NCBI GenBank assembly: GCA_025716815.1
Contig: JAIXMN010000039.1
Coordinates: 175,170 to 239,169 of the forward strand
Reading direction: 5' to 3'
DNA length: 64,000 nt
From: Dichotomocladium elegans
Lineage: Eukaryota > Mucoromycota > Mucoromycetes > Mucorales > Lichtheimiaceae
Shown: positions 44,701 to 52,849 of the stretch, in pieces
How the letters are laid out: every line of letters begins with the position of its first letter
Position numbering within the stretch: position 1 is the stretch's first letter
Position numbers and translations under genes: made by a program
Notes under the pieces: model-generated
What the model saw: the letters and a program-made list of their open reading frames with translations, nothing else
The model's database searches: none
What the model was told of the DNA's origin: nothing

Positions 44701-44954
44701 GGGTAGGACCATTCACCATTGTTGCCCGTAAGCTGGATTCAGACACGTACAAGCTCAAGGATTTGAATGGCAAGACCTATACTTCGTGGGTACATACAGA
44801 TCGTCTTCGACCTATCCACACTAGATCTCCACCGACCACCCCATGGTACGATCCCACTGCCGCCCGTGCCGCAACACGCCTCGAAATACATGATACTCCA
44901 TCCTTGTTATTGGTCGAGGACGCCCAACAGTTTGGGGGGAAGATGATGTCGTAA
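35741..44954 (+). CDS. pol: D Pol, coding sequence split by element F
   Basis: Left part 35741-36588 carries protease ([11 protein letters not shown]) and the region before RT. Right part 42263-44954 carries RT ([25 protein letters not shown]), RNase H ([17 protein letters not shown]) and integrase ([35 protein letters not shown]). Together, minus one GCAAC, they make 3,540 nt, exactly the length of E1 pol, with no stop. The catalytic set is complete. D was therefore intact when F inserted and is now disrupted. The end (GGKMMS, then TAA) overlaps the purine tract and LTR start. Confidence 0.9.
36589..36960 (-). repeat. 3' LTR of F
   Basis: 372 bp; minus-strand ends TGTGGTGAACATTG and CATCCATCTCA. 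Preceded on minus by a purine tract (GGAAGGGGG). Confidence 0.95.
36989..41842 (-). CDS. F Gag-Pol polyprotein with chromodomain
   Basis: Single 1,617-residue frame from ATG 41842 (an earlier TTG is unlikely). Gag-like part about 1-440, with a CX2CX8HXC knuckle ([15 protein letters not shown]), a variant also known from plant gypsy gags. Protease [11 protein letters not shown] (~520); RT with [18 protein letters not shown] and FVDDIIIFS in place of YLDD (~845); RNase [11 protein letters not shown] and [10 protein letters not shown]; integrase zinc region, [18 protein letters not shown] and GLAERYVQ. A chromodomain near 1510-1560 ([17 protein letters not shown]) and a basic tail rich in Lys/Arg follow. 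Gag and Pol share one frame, as in Tf1-type elements, so processing must set their ratio. Looks functional. Confidence 0.95.
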   Translation of the reverse strand: MSDITPVTNVERNHEANLHEANVHKEPIPECQDEDTPMQDNEEAPKQRVLTLETYAKERILTPANTEAILRNRLQQVYEQYMSSIGEPEEERDRLRQEHKQALDDLKMYQNTRDALQPRGARIAHGQQTLVPKELPALQFRGGPVRNTSKPVHESVRAFTEAFEAQLRSHGLSLDEHWERLFWLCLDQGQTMWFRRELADKHYTWEQACKVVHKEYGNPYHAYIKRHELYSKRYRNGQSVRLYTEQWIALATEASRQQGPDLTFDFVSSFPRHIRDKIHPVMAQRYGTMLPADIMEMAQLVVSTLGEYIEGTDEQDGPDEVYQMREGSNKKRRLVPKTQSQHKYGDCPVHPKGSHSKADCHILRQQKQLVQQQLQQGRRGTYTAQQEHISNNLCRYCRKVPYTKGHTCQEYFEAKRKGKTPITNKSIRVKVGPKSMDNTASKLSERDEAILQEILPVRLEELDITSKYTLRSTHISHIPSDDDSLLIPIMVQNEQTLGLFDTGASRSFITPFFIEKLESERSIIFNKKAVHNISVSLAQRDKTADLLGLVTDVAITYNGKHFKHDFYILELEGDAPVTIGLDLARKMGVGFTGLVLSWNTQPKNKEEKVNDTPEPNNSPYGTNTERKNFFSVVQPIIEDNKQIPKNSFCTVPESVVRIDTPEGVVSHRAQYPLALAYKEIIDKQIQTWLEDGTIEPAPVNTMWNSPLTLAPKKDLFGNYTDKRPCLDPRHINKLLVQPDRHPLPLIKDIFHMLQGSTVFTTLDLKCAFHRFEIYEPHRQKTAFKPHGHIQYQFRGCPFGLKPISSIFQRTMNIIFHDLPFVTTFVDDIIIFSKGLDEHAQHVATAIKKLTDVNLILNPDKCHFAQRCVYLLGFCVSEQGIGLDPRKVSNIQEWPTPRTGKDIQRFLGVINYFRESIPKCADLTAPLDCLRYAGDLGNKWTSHEQATFNRLKQVLLDAPILRYPDLRHPFQVATDASNVGIGAVLYQVIDKETRHIAFMARALSKSERNYSTTKRELLAVVYALTKFHKFLWGQKFTLYTDHKALVYLHTQKVTNAMMNNWLDTILEYTFDVVHLPGLDNILPDQLSRLFPTDKELEGGNATQSNTTNLIVNKTMSTHTTTDVTKEDDVDTSVHFIPPEGERPQLLAQAHAFGHFGAEVMTKSLQNDGLRWPNMYKQAAEHVKQCPQCQRFNVTKTGYHPMRPIHAFYPGDHWAIDLASGFGTSARGHNYLLVMVDVCTRFCVLHALPDKSSDTVVQAVINTFCDYGFPRYLQSDNGTEFVNHLMKQLSQSTGFDHRLTTPYHPRANGLAERYVQTSVNVIRKSLNGARHDWDLYVKSTQLAINNKVASRHGSTPFALMFNRTMNGFRDYSNDEIPRPLTEKELMDRIDKMSDTIFPAIAERAKALSDVKKGKHDTKYRIIKYPPGSTVMVKDETRSKKTDPRYEGPYTVVRETKGGSYVLRDEQGLLATRNFAPSQLKLVSQDELISIEEVYEKNGKYYTVRAIVDHKELSPGRYLYRVRWEGYGPEDDTWEPHASFNSPEPIAKYWDRIRSLGPQAHSKVTGTTPTPKKVKGTTPTPKNMTQQAPQRKRRHSGTDTTERNGYILRRSKRNQTAHLH
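41873..41881 (-). other. Candidate self-priming site of F
   Basis: TATCTTTGA on minus, five bases inside the 5' LTR. It is the exact reverse complement of TCAAAGATA within the LTR at 41939-41931, which lies 43 bases after a TATAAAAG (41982-41975). Resembles the Tf1 arrangement in which the transcript 5' end primes reverse transcription. Confidence 0.5.
41886..42257 (-). repeat. 5' LTR of F
   Basis: 372 bp, identical on reading to the 3' LTR. TATAAAAG on minus at 41982-41975 and GGAATAAAC downstream are the likely promoter and poly(A) signals. Confidence 0.95.
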
Positions 44955-45389
44955 CCAAATCTATCGGTTATTATAATTCCCGGACATATCTATTTTTGTA
45001 ATGACCCATGACGTAATGCTCGTCATATATCTTCTTGGGGCACTATGACGACATAGACATCATTACCTCTTAGACATCGTCTGCTCCCCATTACGACATC
45101 ATATGTGTATTTAGCATTTGACAATTAATATAAATATCCAGATAATGAACAGACAATAAAGGATTATCAACTTATCTACCCAATCCCTCGAGATTGCCTT
45201 AGTGGTCTACGCTCTTCGTGGTTATCCTTTGTGGTCCTTCTTCGTGGTTATCCTTTGTGGTCCTTCTTCGTGGTTATACTCTCTTCGTGGCGATACTCCT
45301 CAGTGGTTATATATATATATATATATATTCTTCGTGACTCCCTCTGTGGTCGTCTTCTCTTCGTGATACAAGCAAAAACAAAGACGACA
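44947..45389 (+). repeat. 3' LTR of D
   Basis: 443 bp, identical on reading to the 5' LTR. Preceded by GGGGGGAAGATGA. Confidence 0.95.
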
Positions 45390-45650
45390 CTCCGCAGCAC
45401 TTCCTTCTGTGGCGTATTGTCCTTCGCTTCTGCTCAGCGCTTAGCATAGGCGGCGCAGCATCGCATTAACGTCTTATATATTATATCCATCATAGCTTAG
45501 CCACTTTGTATAACCTTTAGAATAGTATAAATATCACAGCAGCACCATACATTAAAAAGGGAACATCTTTTCCGTCTCGCTATATTATTCTTGTTATCCT
45601 TTGTTGTTGCTATTGGCTACGGAGTCCTCCGCCAAAATACGTGCACGACA

Positions 45651-45679
45651 CTACATGTCGTAGTCGTGTGTCGTGTCGG
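45651..45679. other. Junction of LTR K and gypsy G
   Basis: 29 bp rich in TGTCGTG repeats between the K LTR end and the G LTR start. Possibly several partial LTR tips. Confidence 0.3.
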
Positions 45680-45769
45680 TGTCGTCCTTTTTGGCGGATA
45701 TAACCGAGGCCAGTGACAACGTGCTTGGAACGATGGTGCCAACGAGGAGTGATCCCTTTTAAGAAGGTA

Positions 45770-47076
45770 CAGGATTTTCGGTAACCTAGTGGACAATTTT
45801 AGGAAAATAATGATCGGTGTCATATTACTTTCGCCTGATGTGTGGAAAAAAGTATTAAGGGTCGTTTTCTTTTAGCCGGGAGAACGGGAAAAGCATTAGA
45901 ATGAATATTTTTTTGGTTGAGGGGCCGTTTTATATATTAAGTAAGCGAAAGAAATCACGATGCGTTGGCTAAGGGTGTTGGGCTGAAGAAAGCAATTGCT
46001 GCTTGTAACAATTTTTTCGCTGCAGGAAAGGGTGAGGGTAAAGGCTTTCATATTTTAGATGTCAGATAAACGTTATAAAATGTTCAGGTTTAGATAATTT
46101 TCGCGGTACGTGTTGCACGGGTCAGGTGCGCGACCTTTTTCGTCGCACGGGAGATCTATCAGGTGTAAGAATATATTCACAGCACTGGCGGTTATTTTCG
46201 TTAATAGGACTATGTTCATAGGGCATTGCCTCTATTTAATAAGGTAGAGGATATTCGTCAGGAGGGAGGCTTTATGCGCGCTATTTGTTGACAGCTTTTA
46301 CTATATAAGGAGACCCAAGGAAGACATGCCTCGAGAAGGCAAGCAGCAGAAGTCAACCTACCTCCGTTTTGAAAAGGAAAGGCGCAAGGTGTTTATTGTT
46401 CAAAAAATTTTCCTGCTCCTCTTCCGCGTAAGCTTTTTTTCCTTTTTTCCCCCAGGCGCAATGTTTTTAAAAAACGAATTCCGCACAATTACACGGTCTC
46501 CGCTTTTACTGTTGGGATTGCCGTTACCTGTGTTGATATCGAATTAAGGTAAGGTCAAATGCTGCACTTCGACACGTAAAATAGTCAAGCTCGCAGTGCA
46601 GGCGGCATCTCCCGTAAATCAGTGCTTCGGTGATCGTCCTAGAAGGATTAAGCTCTTTTCCACTTACTCCGAAGAGATTACGTTATAAAGCTGTTGGCGT
46701 CTGTCCTCTCTTGTCTAGCGAAGCATTCAATCGCTGCGGAAGAAGAATGTATACATACACAGTGTAGCGACACGGAGAGATCGCTCAGAAAAATAAAAAG
46801 ACGAAACAAAGGTAATCTTTGAAAGAGCTGGAAGCGAAGCTACGATTTGAATGAAAGGAATGGGCATTGCACATCTGTACGTACAATACATGGGCCGCAT
46901 GCGCAATATGAAGCGCGCACTGATCAATGTACGGCACAAGGAGAGGAGTTTTTGGTTTGGAATGTTAGTGAAGGCAAATCAATGTCCACGTTTGCGGGAT
47001 TATGCAGTGGAAACGTTCTCCTCCTTGAAGTTTCAACAAGCGCCGACAAAAAAGGACAGCGTAACCGATCCACTGT
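45770..47076 (+). repeat. Left inverted terminal repeat of the Tc1-like element
   Basis: 1,307 bp, perfect mirror of 52850-54156 as far as read. Holds a TATA box at 46302-46309 and open frames 46326-46547 and 46851-47076; the second is in frame with the transposase exon that starts at 47136. Confidence 0.9.
46302..46309 (+). promoter_or_regulatory. TATA box in left terminal repeat, facing inward
   Basis: TATATAAG, 834 bases before the transposase ATG at 47136. The mirror copy at 53617-53624 faces inward from the other end. It could drive the transposase gene with a long leader; the ATG at 46326 is too close to be the main start. Confidence 0.4.
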
Positions 47077-47135
47077 GTCTCTCGATATTCTTACCGACGC
47101 TGTTACTTCAAGAATCTTCCAAACTCTATTCCATC

Positions 47136-48664
47136 ATGGCAATTACCAACACCAGAGGTGCTCAAATCACCGTTCGTCGCTCCGGCAGAGTCGCAAAGCG
47201 AAATCATAGAGCAAGTGCAGTGAATCAAACAGCTGCTCAGTTTCATGTTCCTAACTTGGCCGATGTCCTGAGTCAACTTCGATTGGGTTTGTAGTATTAT
47301 AAGGACACTCCGGAGTTGAATATTTCTACGCCATAACATTTATGAGATAATTAGATTTAGATGAGGAACCAGATGAGTGCATCAATGAGATTACAATCGA
47401 ATGTGTCAGTGATCTGGAAGAGGAAGCGGAAGAGGAAAACCAGTTGAGCAACGAGAGCGCTGCCATGGAAATTGAAAGAGAGGTGGACTCTCCGCCGCGG
47501 TCGCTTATGGCGGCGATCCGCATGCGCGTGCAAGATCTCGATGCCTCTTCGCCTTCGTCGAGCCGTGCCAATTCCGTGCGCAGCAATGACACCAGCTCTG
47601 TGTCTGGAAGGAATACGAAGAAGGGAACCCGAGTGCATCGCACAGTTGCGGAGAAGCTCCTCGTTGTTAATGCAGTGCACGATAAACTGCTTTCCTATTC
47701 AGCTGCAGGAAAACTTTTTGGCATGAGCACGTCTGCAGTTGGCAGTATCATCAAGCAGTATTCCCGCGGGGAGCTCAATATTGATGCTAAAGTCGAAAGG
47801 AGAGTAGCAAGAACAGGACGCACCCGGAAGGTCACGGAAGAAGGACATGCCTACATTGCTGAGTTTCTTAACACGTATAACTCGGCTACCCTTCAGCAGA
47901 TTCAAACGGCATATCTTGAGAAATTCGGAATCCAACTAGGATTAACAACTATTTATGATCATTTGACAAAGCAATGTCAGATGTCATTGAAGCGGGCGGT
48001 AATGTACCCAGAGAAACGCAACGCCGAAGAGACGAAGGAGAAGCGAGAAGCATACGTCAGAGAATGGATCACATCGGGCGCACTTGATTATGAAAAAAAT
48101 TGCGTGTTCATTGACGAAGCGTCTTACAATCTTTCAATGGGACGCAACTATGCATGGTCTAGAGTTGGCCAGCCAGCCCGGGTGATAGTTAAGAAGATGC
48201 GAACCAAGTCCCGCACTCTTATCGCCGCCATTTCGCATGCAGGGCTTCATGGTGCTTCAATCAAGGAAGGTAAAGGTGGTACAAAAAGCACTGATTTCCT
48301 TGCTTTCCTTGAGGAGGTGATGGACGATTTAGACCGGAACGGACGGAAAGGATGGTATCTTGTTTGCGACAACGCATCGATACATAAAACTAAGATCATT
48401 CGCGAGGCTGTTGAGAGTAGAGGGCACCGTATGGTTTACTTGCCTCCATACTCACCATTCCTCAACCCAATTGAGGAATTCTTCTCAAAGGTGAAGACGG
48501 TGTTTCGACGAGTAGCAGTAGGCCTTGATCTGGAGAACGCACCAATGCTGCACGAACGCTTGACACAAGCAATTGCAGAAGTCCGGCCAGAAGACTATGC
48601 TGGATGGGCACGACATGCAACAACTTTTTTTCAGCCATGCCTTGAGCGTGAAGATATGCTTTAG
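47136..48664 (+). CDS. Tc1/IS630-type DD34E transposase, two exons
   Basis: Exons 47136-47286 and 47355-48664 (intron GTTTGT...ATTAG, phase 1) give 486 residues. Exon 1 is basic. An acidic stretch (about 52-80) follows, then a helix-turn-helix DNA-binding region (about 150-190) and a DDE_3 catalytic domain: Asp 304 (VFIDEAS), Asp 389 (VCDNAS), Glu 424 (FLNPIEE), with 34 residues between the last two, the Tc1-type spacing. All three acids are present, so it should cut and rejoin DNA at the element ends with TA targets. The N-terminus may extend to ATG 46851 inside the terminal repeat, which is in frame. Followed 222 bp downstream by the inactive paralogue on the same strand. Confidence 0.85.
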
Positions 48665-48886
48665 TTTCTCTTTGCTTTTTCTGTTATAAAGTGATTTTCA
48701 AAGAACAAGTCGGAGTGGCGTTCGGTTATTCGCACGCATCATCCTTTAGAAACAAAAATATGACACAACTCCTTGAGGACTGTACAACGTCTTTAAAAAC
48801 TACAGGGACAAATGTTTATAAAAACTCTGCTTCTTTCCGACAGCATAACTTCTATTGTATTCTTGTTTGAAAAGCTACCCGTTACC

Positions 48887-50300
48887 ATGTCCTCCACAAA
48901 CTCGTCCGTGAATAACGCTAGCAACCATGCTGAGCCTCGCCTCGTTCGCCAGCTTTCAAGGACTATGTCATATATGACGATCGACGCCCCTGACTCCATT
49001 GGTATATCGGTGAAAGTCCGGATATATTTGGATAAGCAGACTGAATGTATTCGAAGTAGAAGTACTCGATGCTGGAGAGATCACAGCTGAAGCGTCATCC
49101 TCCGATCGAAGTAAGACAGAGTACATGTTATTCGACAATATCAATGATTAAGTATTCTTCATATAAGTTACCGAGAGCATGGAGGAAGACCATGGGTCAG
49201 CGACCGGAGAAAGACCTCAGGCGAAACCTACCGGCCAAAGGAAGGAGAGGACTAAGACCTCTAGGTCTAAAACTTACGATAATATGTCGTATGAACGCCG
49301 CATCCATGCTCTTAGTAGCATGCTTGACACCTGCACGCCCCCTTCTACGGTGGCTGCAAGGATGGGCGTCAGTGTGAGCACTCTGAGGTCGCTCCGCAGA
49401 CGATATTTCGAAACCGGAAGGGTGGAGAATCTCCGGAGAGGCCGTTCTGGGGGTGCGGAACTCGGACCAAACCAGGCGAAGATAATCGTCCGTGCAATGG
49501 ATGAGAATTTCGCCCTTTCGGTTGCTGAAGCCGAGAACATCTTGAAAGCAGCGCAGGTAATGAACGGAGAGTTTGGCGGCGTAGATTACGCCAAGACTAC
49601 TCTCGCCGCATTCCTTCGCAAAAATTGCAAGATCGCAATGCGGCGATGCCAGTCTTACCCCGGTGAAGCTGGTCCCGCCTCCGAGGACTCAGCTGCGTTT
49701 GCCCTTGAAGGCGTGCGCCAGAGGATGGAGCGGGGAAATGTTTTCCCTGAGACAAATTGCGTCTTTGTTGGTGAAGCGACCTGGCGTGTTGAGCCGAGCA
49801 AGGTCTGGAGCAAGGGACCGCCTACAAAGGCGCATATGGAGAACGATAACCCCGTCCCCTCCCACTCTTTATTCTTGGCGATGAACTCGTACAACGTTGT
49901 GGAGATGACTGTGCGCGCCCCTGCACTTCGAACAACCGAAGATCATCTGATGGCTTTCGTGAAAAAAGTCATCGATTACTTGAAAGAGATTCCTTGCGAG
50001 CACCCCAAGCTGGTGTTTAACGCAATGCCTGAAACTACGGTGAATAAGATCAGAGCACTGGCAATGGAATATGGGTTTATTGCATTCTTCCTCCCTCCTC
50101 TCACATCTGGATCGCTAAACCCTGCGGAGGCCATCTTCGCCAAAGTTCAAGAATTGTGTCCACGACACAAGGAAACCGATGACAGAGATCGGATCTCCCA
50201 GCGGCTGCAAAATACAGCCAGAAACCTGCCCAGCGAAACGTTCCTTGACGCCATTCGCGAGGTATTCAGCGCCGCAGTGCCTCGCTCTCCAAGCCAATAA
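48887..50300 (+). CDS. Catalytically inactive transposase-like protein, three exons
   Basis: Exons 48887-49001, 49057-49110 and 49168-50300 (donors GTATAT, GTAAGA; both introns phase 1) give 433 residues. Ser/Asn-rich and acidic N-terminus; helix-turn-helix near residues 110-145; DDE_3-like fold after about 240. The first catalytic position reads VFVGEA (Gly ~258), the second reads LVFNAM (Asn for Asp); the Glu of LNPAEA is kept. It therefore lacks the triad but keeps a 1.1-kb open frame next to an active transposase. The Asp-to-Gly change is shared with the gene at 825-3166. Likely DNA-binding partner or regulator of transposition (inference). The 38-residue first exon and the second junction are less certain than the last exon. 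Confidence 0.75.
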
Positions 50301-51697
50301 AACCTCATTTCTTTGTTGGACAATTTTAGATTCTAATCAATTTTCTACATCGCTGAAGCCATCAATGATATGCATTGACTCTGATCACTCTGCTCGGTAT
50401 GCACAATATATTCTTCGCATATGCAGTTGATATTGACACTCGTGAATTCACCATGATTAATTAAGTAGGTAGCTGTAACCGGACTATGACATTGCCCTTT
50501 ATTTGAAGCGGTTCCAGATAAAGACATGTAGGAACATGGTGATATAAAATATCCAAGCAGACAAGTCGGTACGTACCTTTATGCCCTAGCAAATTGTCTA
50601 TAAGAGAAAGTGTTTCTCATCCGCGATCCTTCGCACACCAATCGAGCGGGCCAGGTTGTTTTTTCTTTTCGCTAAAGGTATGTATGTATGTATGGATGCC
50701 GACCATCACTCGGATTATTCCACTTTAGAAATGCATAATAAAAAGAATAACTGGAATGCAGTTAAGTGCTTTGTATGGAGTGCAGTCGCATATACAGATA
50801 GGTAGACACGAACAAAAGGCAGCAGTAGATACACTTCCCTTAAAGTTAATACCGGTATATACTCGAGTCTGAGGAGGTCGCATAGCCCGTCCAGAGGTTC
50901 AAATGGGAAAGCGTCTTGAGGTCTGCATTTTCATCAATAATGTGCCGTTGCTGTTATACAATGACTACTGGAATCAAGTATTTATCTGTCCAGTATAGAG
51001 GAAACCGATCGGGGCGGCTAATATCGATTAAAGATCGAAGAGAAAAACAACCTGTTAGCGAAGAATTGATGGCGTACGGTTTTTGAAAGATCGAGCGCAA
51101 TGAAGGGCAATTAGTATGAGCAGAAAAAGCGCATAGAACGGTGGAATGATGCTTATATGCCACTACGGCATCATATCGATTGAGCCGAGGCGGGTGCAGA
51201 TCGAAGCGGTGAAACTCGTTTAATATGTAGGTTGTTTATTGCGGGAAATAAATATTTTTTCAACGACATGAAAAACGTTATATAGATCAGAAGAGCAAAG
51301 TTGAAGTGAACAATATCATCGGACGGTCGCAAGTAAGTAGAGCAGCAGTGTTATAGTGACTTTAAGTGCTCATGTCTCAGTTAGAATCTGTTGAATTGGC
51401 ATTCGTGGAAGCGATATACACATTCACCAGCAAGATGCAACGATGTGAAACGGCGCAAATGCATTCGGAATGGGTACTGCGGCGCTGAGGTACGCTTAGC
51501 AATAAGTAGGTGTGGCTGGACTGAGCTTCTCTAGGCATGCCCAGATGAATGGCAACAGATAAAAAGGCGAATAAATTGTGGCGGCTGTTTCTAGGAAGTG
51601 ATTGGTACAACAACGTATGATGTAGAGCTCAACACTCAGCCTGCAGATTGTCGTGGAAAACTTACAAATTCCGAGGCCAGCTAGCGGATGGGATGCT
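50301..51697. other. Interior of Tc1-like element, no resolved gene
   Basis: About 1.4 kb with only short open frames. The best candidate is on minus at 51714-51496, a Cys- and aromatic-rich frame of 72 residues without an ATG, overlapping the end of the next gene. It may contain untranslated sequence or small exons I could not join. Confidence 0.3.
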
Positions 51698-52214
51698 TCA
51701 CATCGCACTTGCAATGTCTTTTTCAGTGAAGGAAAACCCGCCGCGACGAGATATTATCACGGTGTAGGCGTTATCGCCGCGGCTTGCTGCTCTGCCGAAG
51801 GAGGACAGGAATGAGGAAAGTGGTACGGAAAAAATTGGCACCGAGAGTTCTAGATGTTTGGCCATTGCAGGGAAGTGAGCCATATGTCAGGACAATGCAG
51901 AGGATATTTCGCGCTTCCTGGAGTGATAATGGATAATTAGTAAAATGTTTCTTTGATGGAAAGCGGCTGAAATAAGAGGCACAACGATTGTGGCAATAGT
52001 TTCGAGATTCGCAGCGACAATTGATGCATCTCCGTTCGATTTGTAGAAGCACCACAAACACAGCAGGGCCTCGAACTCTTAGAGCAATGGGCGCTTCTGT
52101 ATTATCCATGCTCTCTATGCAAAAAGTAGAGAAATTATCCGGCTCAGCGTTATAGAAGCGGAAGTATGGATGATCCTTTGTGGATCCAAGATATTTATCT
52201 TCTCGTAAATCCAT
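51698..52214 (-). CDS. Unknown Cys-rich accessory gene of the Tc1-like element
   Basis: Proposed exons 52214-51842 and 51789-51698 (phase 1; intron with a clear pyrimidine tract before CAG/CAGAG) give 154 residues. Read without splicing it is a 147-residue frame to 51771. A Cys cluster (CINCRCESRNYCHNRC, about 79-94) suggests metal binding. No family recognised. The donor GTGCCA is weak and an upstream exon ending before GCACGAATG is possible. Transcribed toward the transposase genes. Confidence 0.45.
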
Positions 52215-52361
52215 TCGTGCCTACTGGTGCTGATAGAAAGCCTCTCGGCATTACGTTCACTTTTATTTTGTGGGAATTACTGCTTACAGTCTTAGGTATT
52301 CCACAATCTCATTGCTCGGCTATTGCAGGAATATCTATGGATGCAAGAACTTGCCATCTAC

Positions 52362-52828
52362 TCAACAATCAAATAGATTGATCGTCCTGTAAGCCTTAGG
52401 GTAGTCTTCTATCTTCCTTTTTTTGGCTAAAGGCATCAAGGGGACGCAATGGTTGTAATCGTCTGGCTCCCTTTCTGACTTGCCCGGAGACATTAAAATC
52501 CTTTCTTCATAAGCAGTAGTGGGACATTCCCGCAAAGTCTCGTCTGCTGAACATATAGAAGCAATAACAGGCTTGCACCCTAAAAAAATGAATCAACAAA
52601 TCCACAAGATAATGTGTGTTATGTTTCATACTAACTTGGCAGTTCTTCTAGAGTCAATCGTTCGAACACATCATGCAGATGAACAGCTCGCCGTCTTTCA
52701 TGTTGCCTCGCGCGGCTTTGTTGAATCCTCTGGATAGCCGCAACAAGAGACACCAAGCCACCTGACGAAGAGGCTGCATTCATCGACTTCAACTTAACTG
52801 TAGTTGATTTATGCTTCATTTTCGCCAT
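52362..52828 (-). CDS. Unknown small nuclear-type accessory gene, two exons
   Basis: Exons 52828-52636 and 52579-52362 (intron GTTAGT...CATTTTTTTAG, phase 1) give 136 residues with a continuous frame and TGA stop. Basic N-terminus (MAKMKHKSTTVKLK), an Arg-rich helix in the middle (RARQHERRRA) and a nuclear-localisation-like LAKKRKIEDYPK near the C-terminus. No family recognised. Its ATG lies 22 bases inside the right terminal repeat, whose mirrored TATA box (53617-53624) could drive it, so it is placed like the transposase at the opposite end. Confidence 0.6.
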
Positions 52829-52849
52829 TGAAAGAATTATTATTGAGAG

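Larger units (their letters stand above)
34388..45389 (+). mobile_element. Gypsy element D, intact but split by element F
   Basis: Two 443-bp LTRs that appear identical, 4-bp duplication CTCC (34384-34387, 45390-45393), primer-binding site 34833-34840. Without F and one GCAAC, gag and pol are open. Inserted into LTR K. Confidence 0.95.
23533..45650 (+). repeat. LTR K, one decayed LTR split into three pieces
   Basis: Pieces 23533-23595, 34352-34387 and 45394-45650 join, after removing insertions and their 4-bp duplications, to about 356 bp starting TGTCATAGTACAG and ending GTGCACGACA. The start resembles LTR B (TGTCGTAGTACAG) and the end resembles LTR C. It directly follows tRNA-Pro copy 2 and served as target for E1, E2 and D. 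No matching target duplication was found for K itself. Confidence 0.6.

Noticed and set aside
45180..45300. CRISPR-like short repeats with spacers in the D LTR
   Set aside because: The repeats are imperfect, irregularly spaced and lie inside a eukaryotic LTR; no cas genes exist here.
46326..46547. 73-residue open frame in the terminal repeat, mirrored at 53379-53600
   Set aside because: Begins only 17 bases after the TATA box and has low-complexity hydrophobic sequence; its presence in both repeats follows from the duplication and is no sign of coding.
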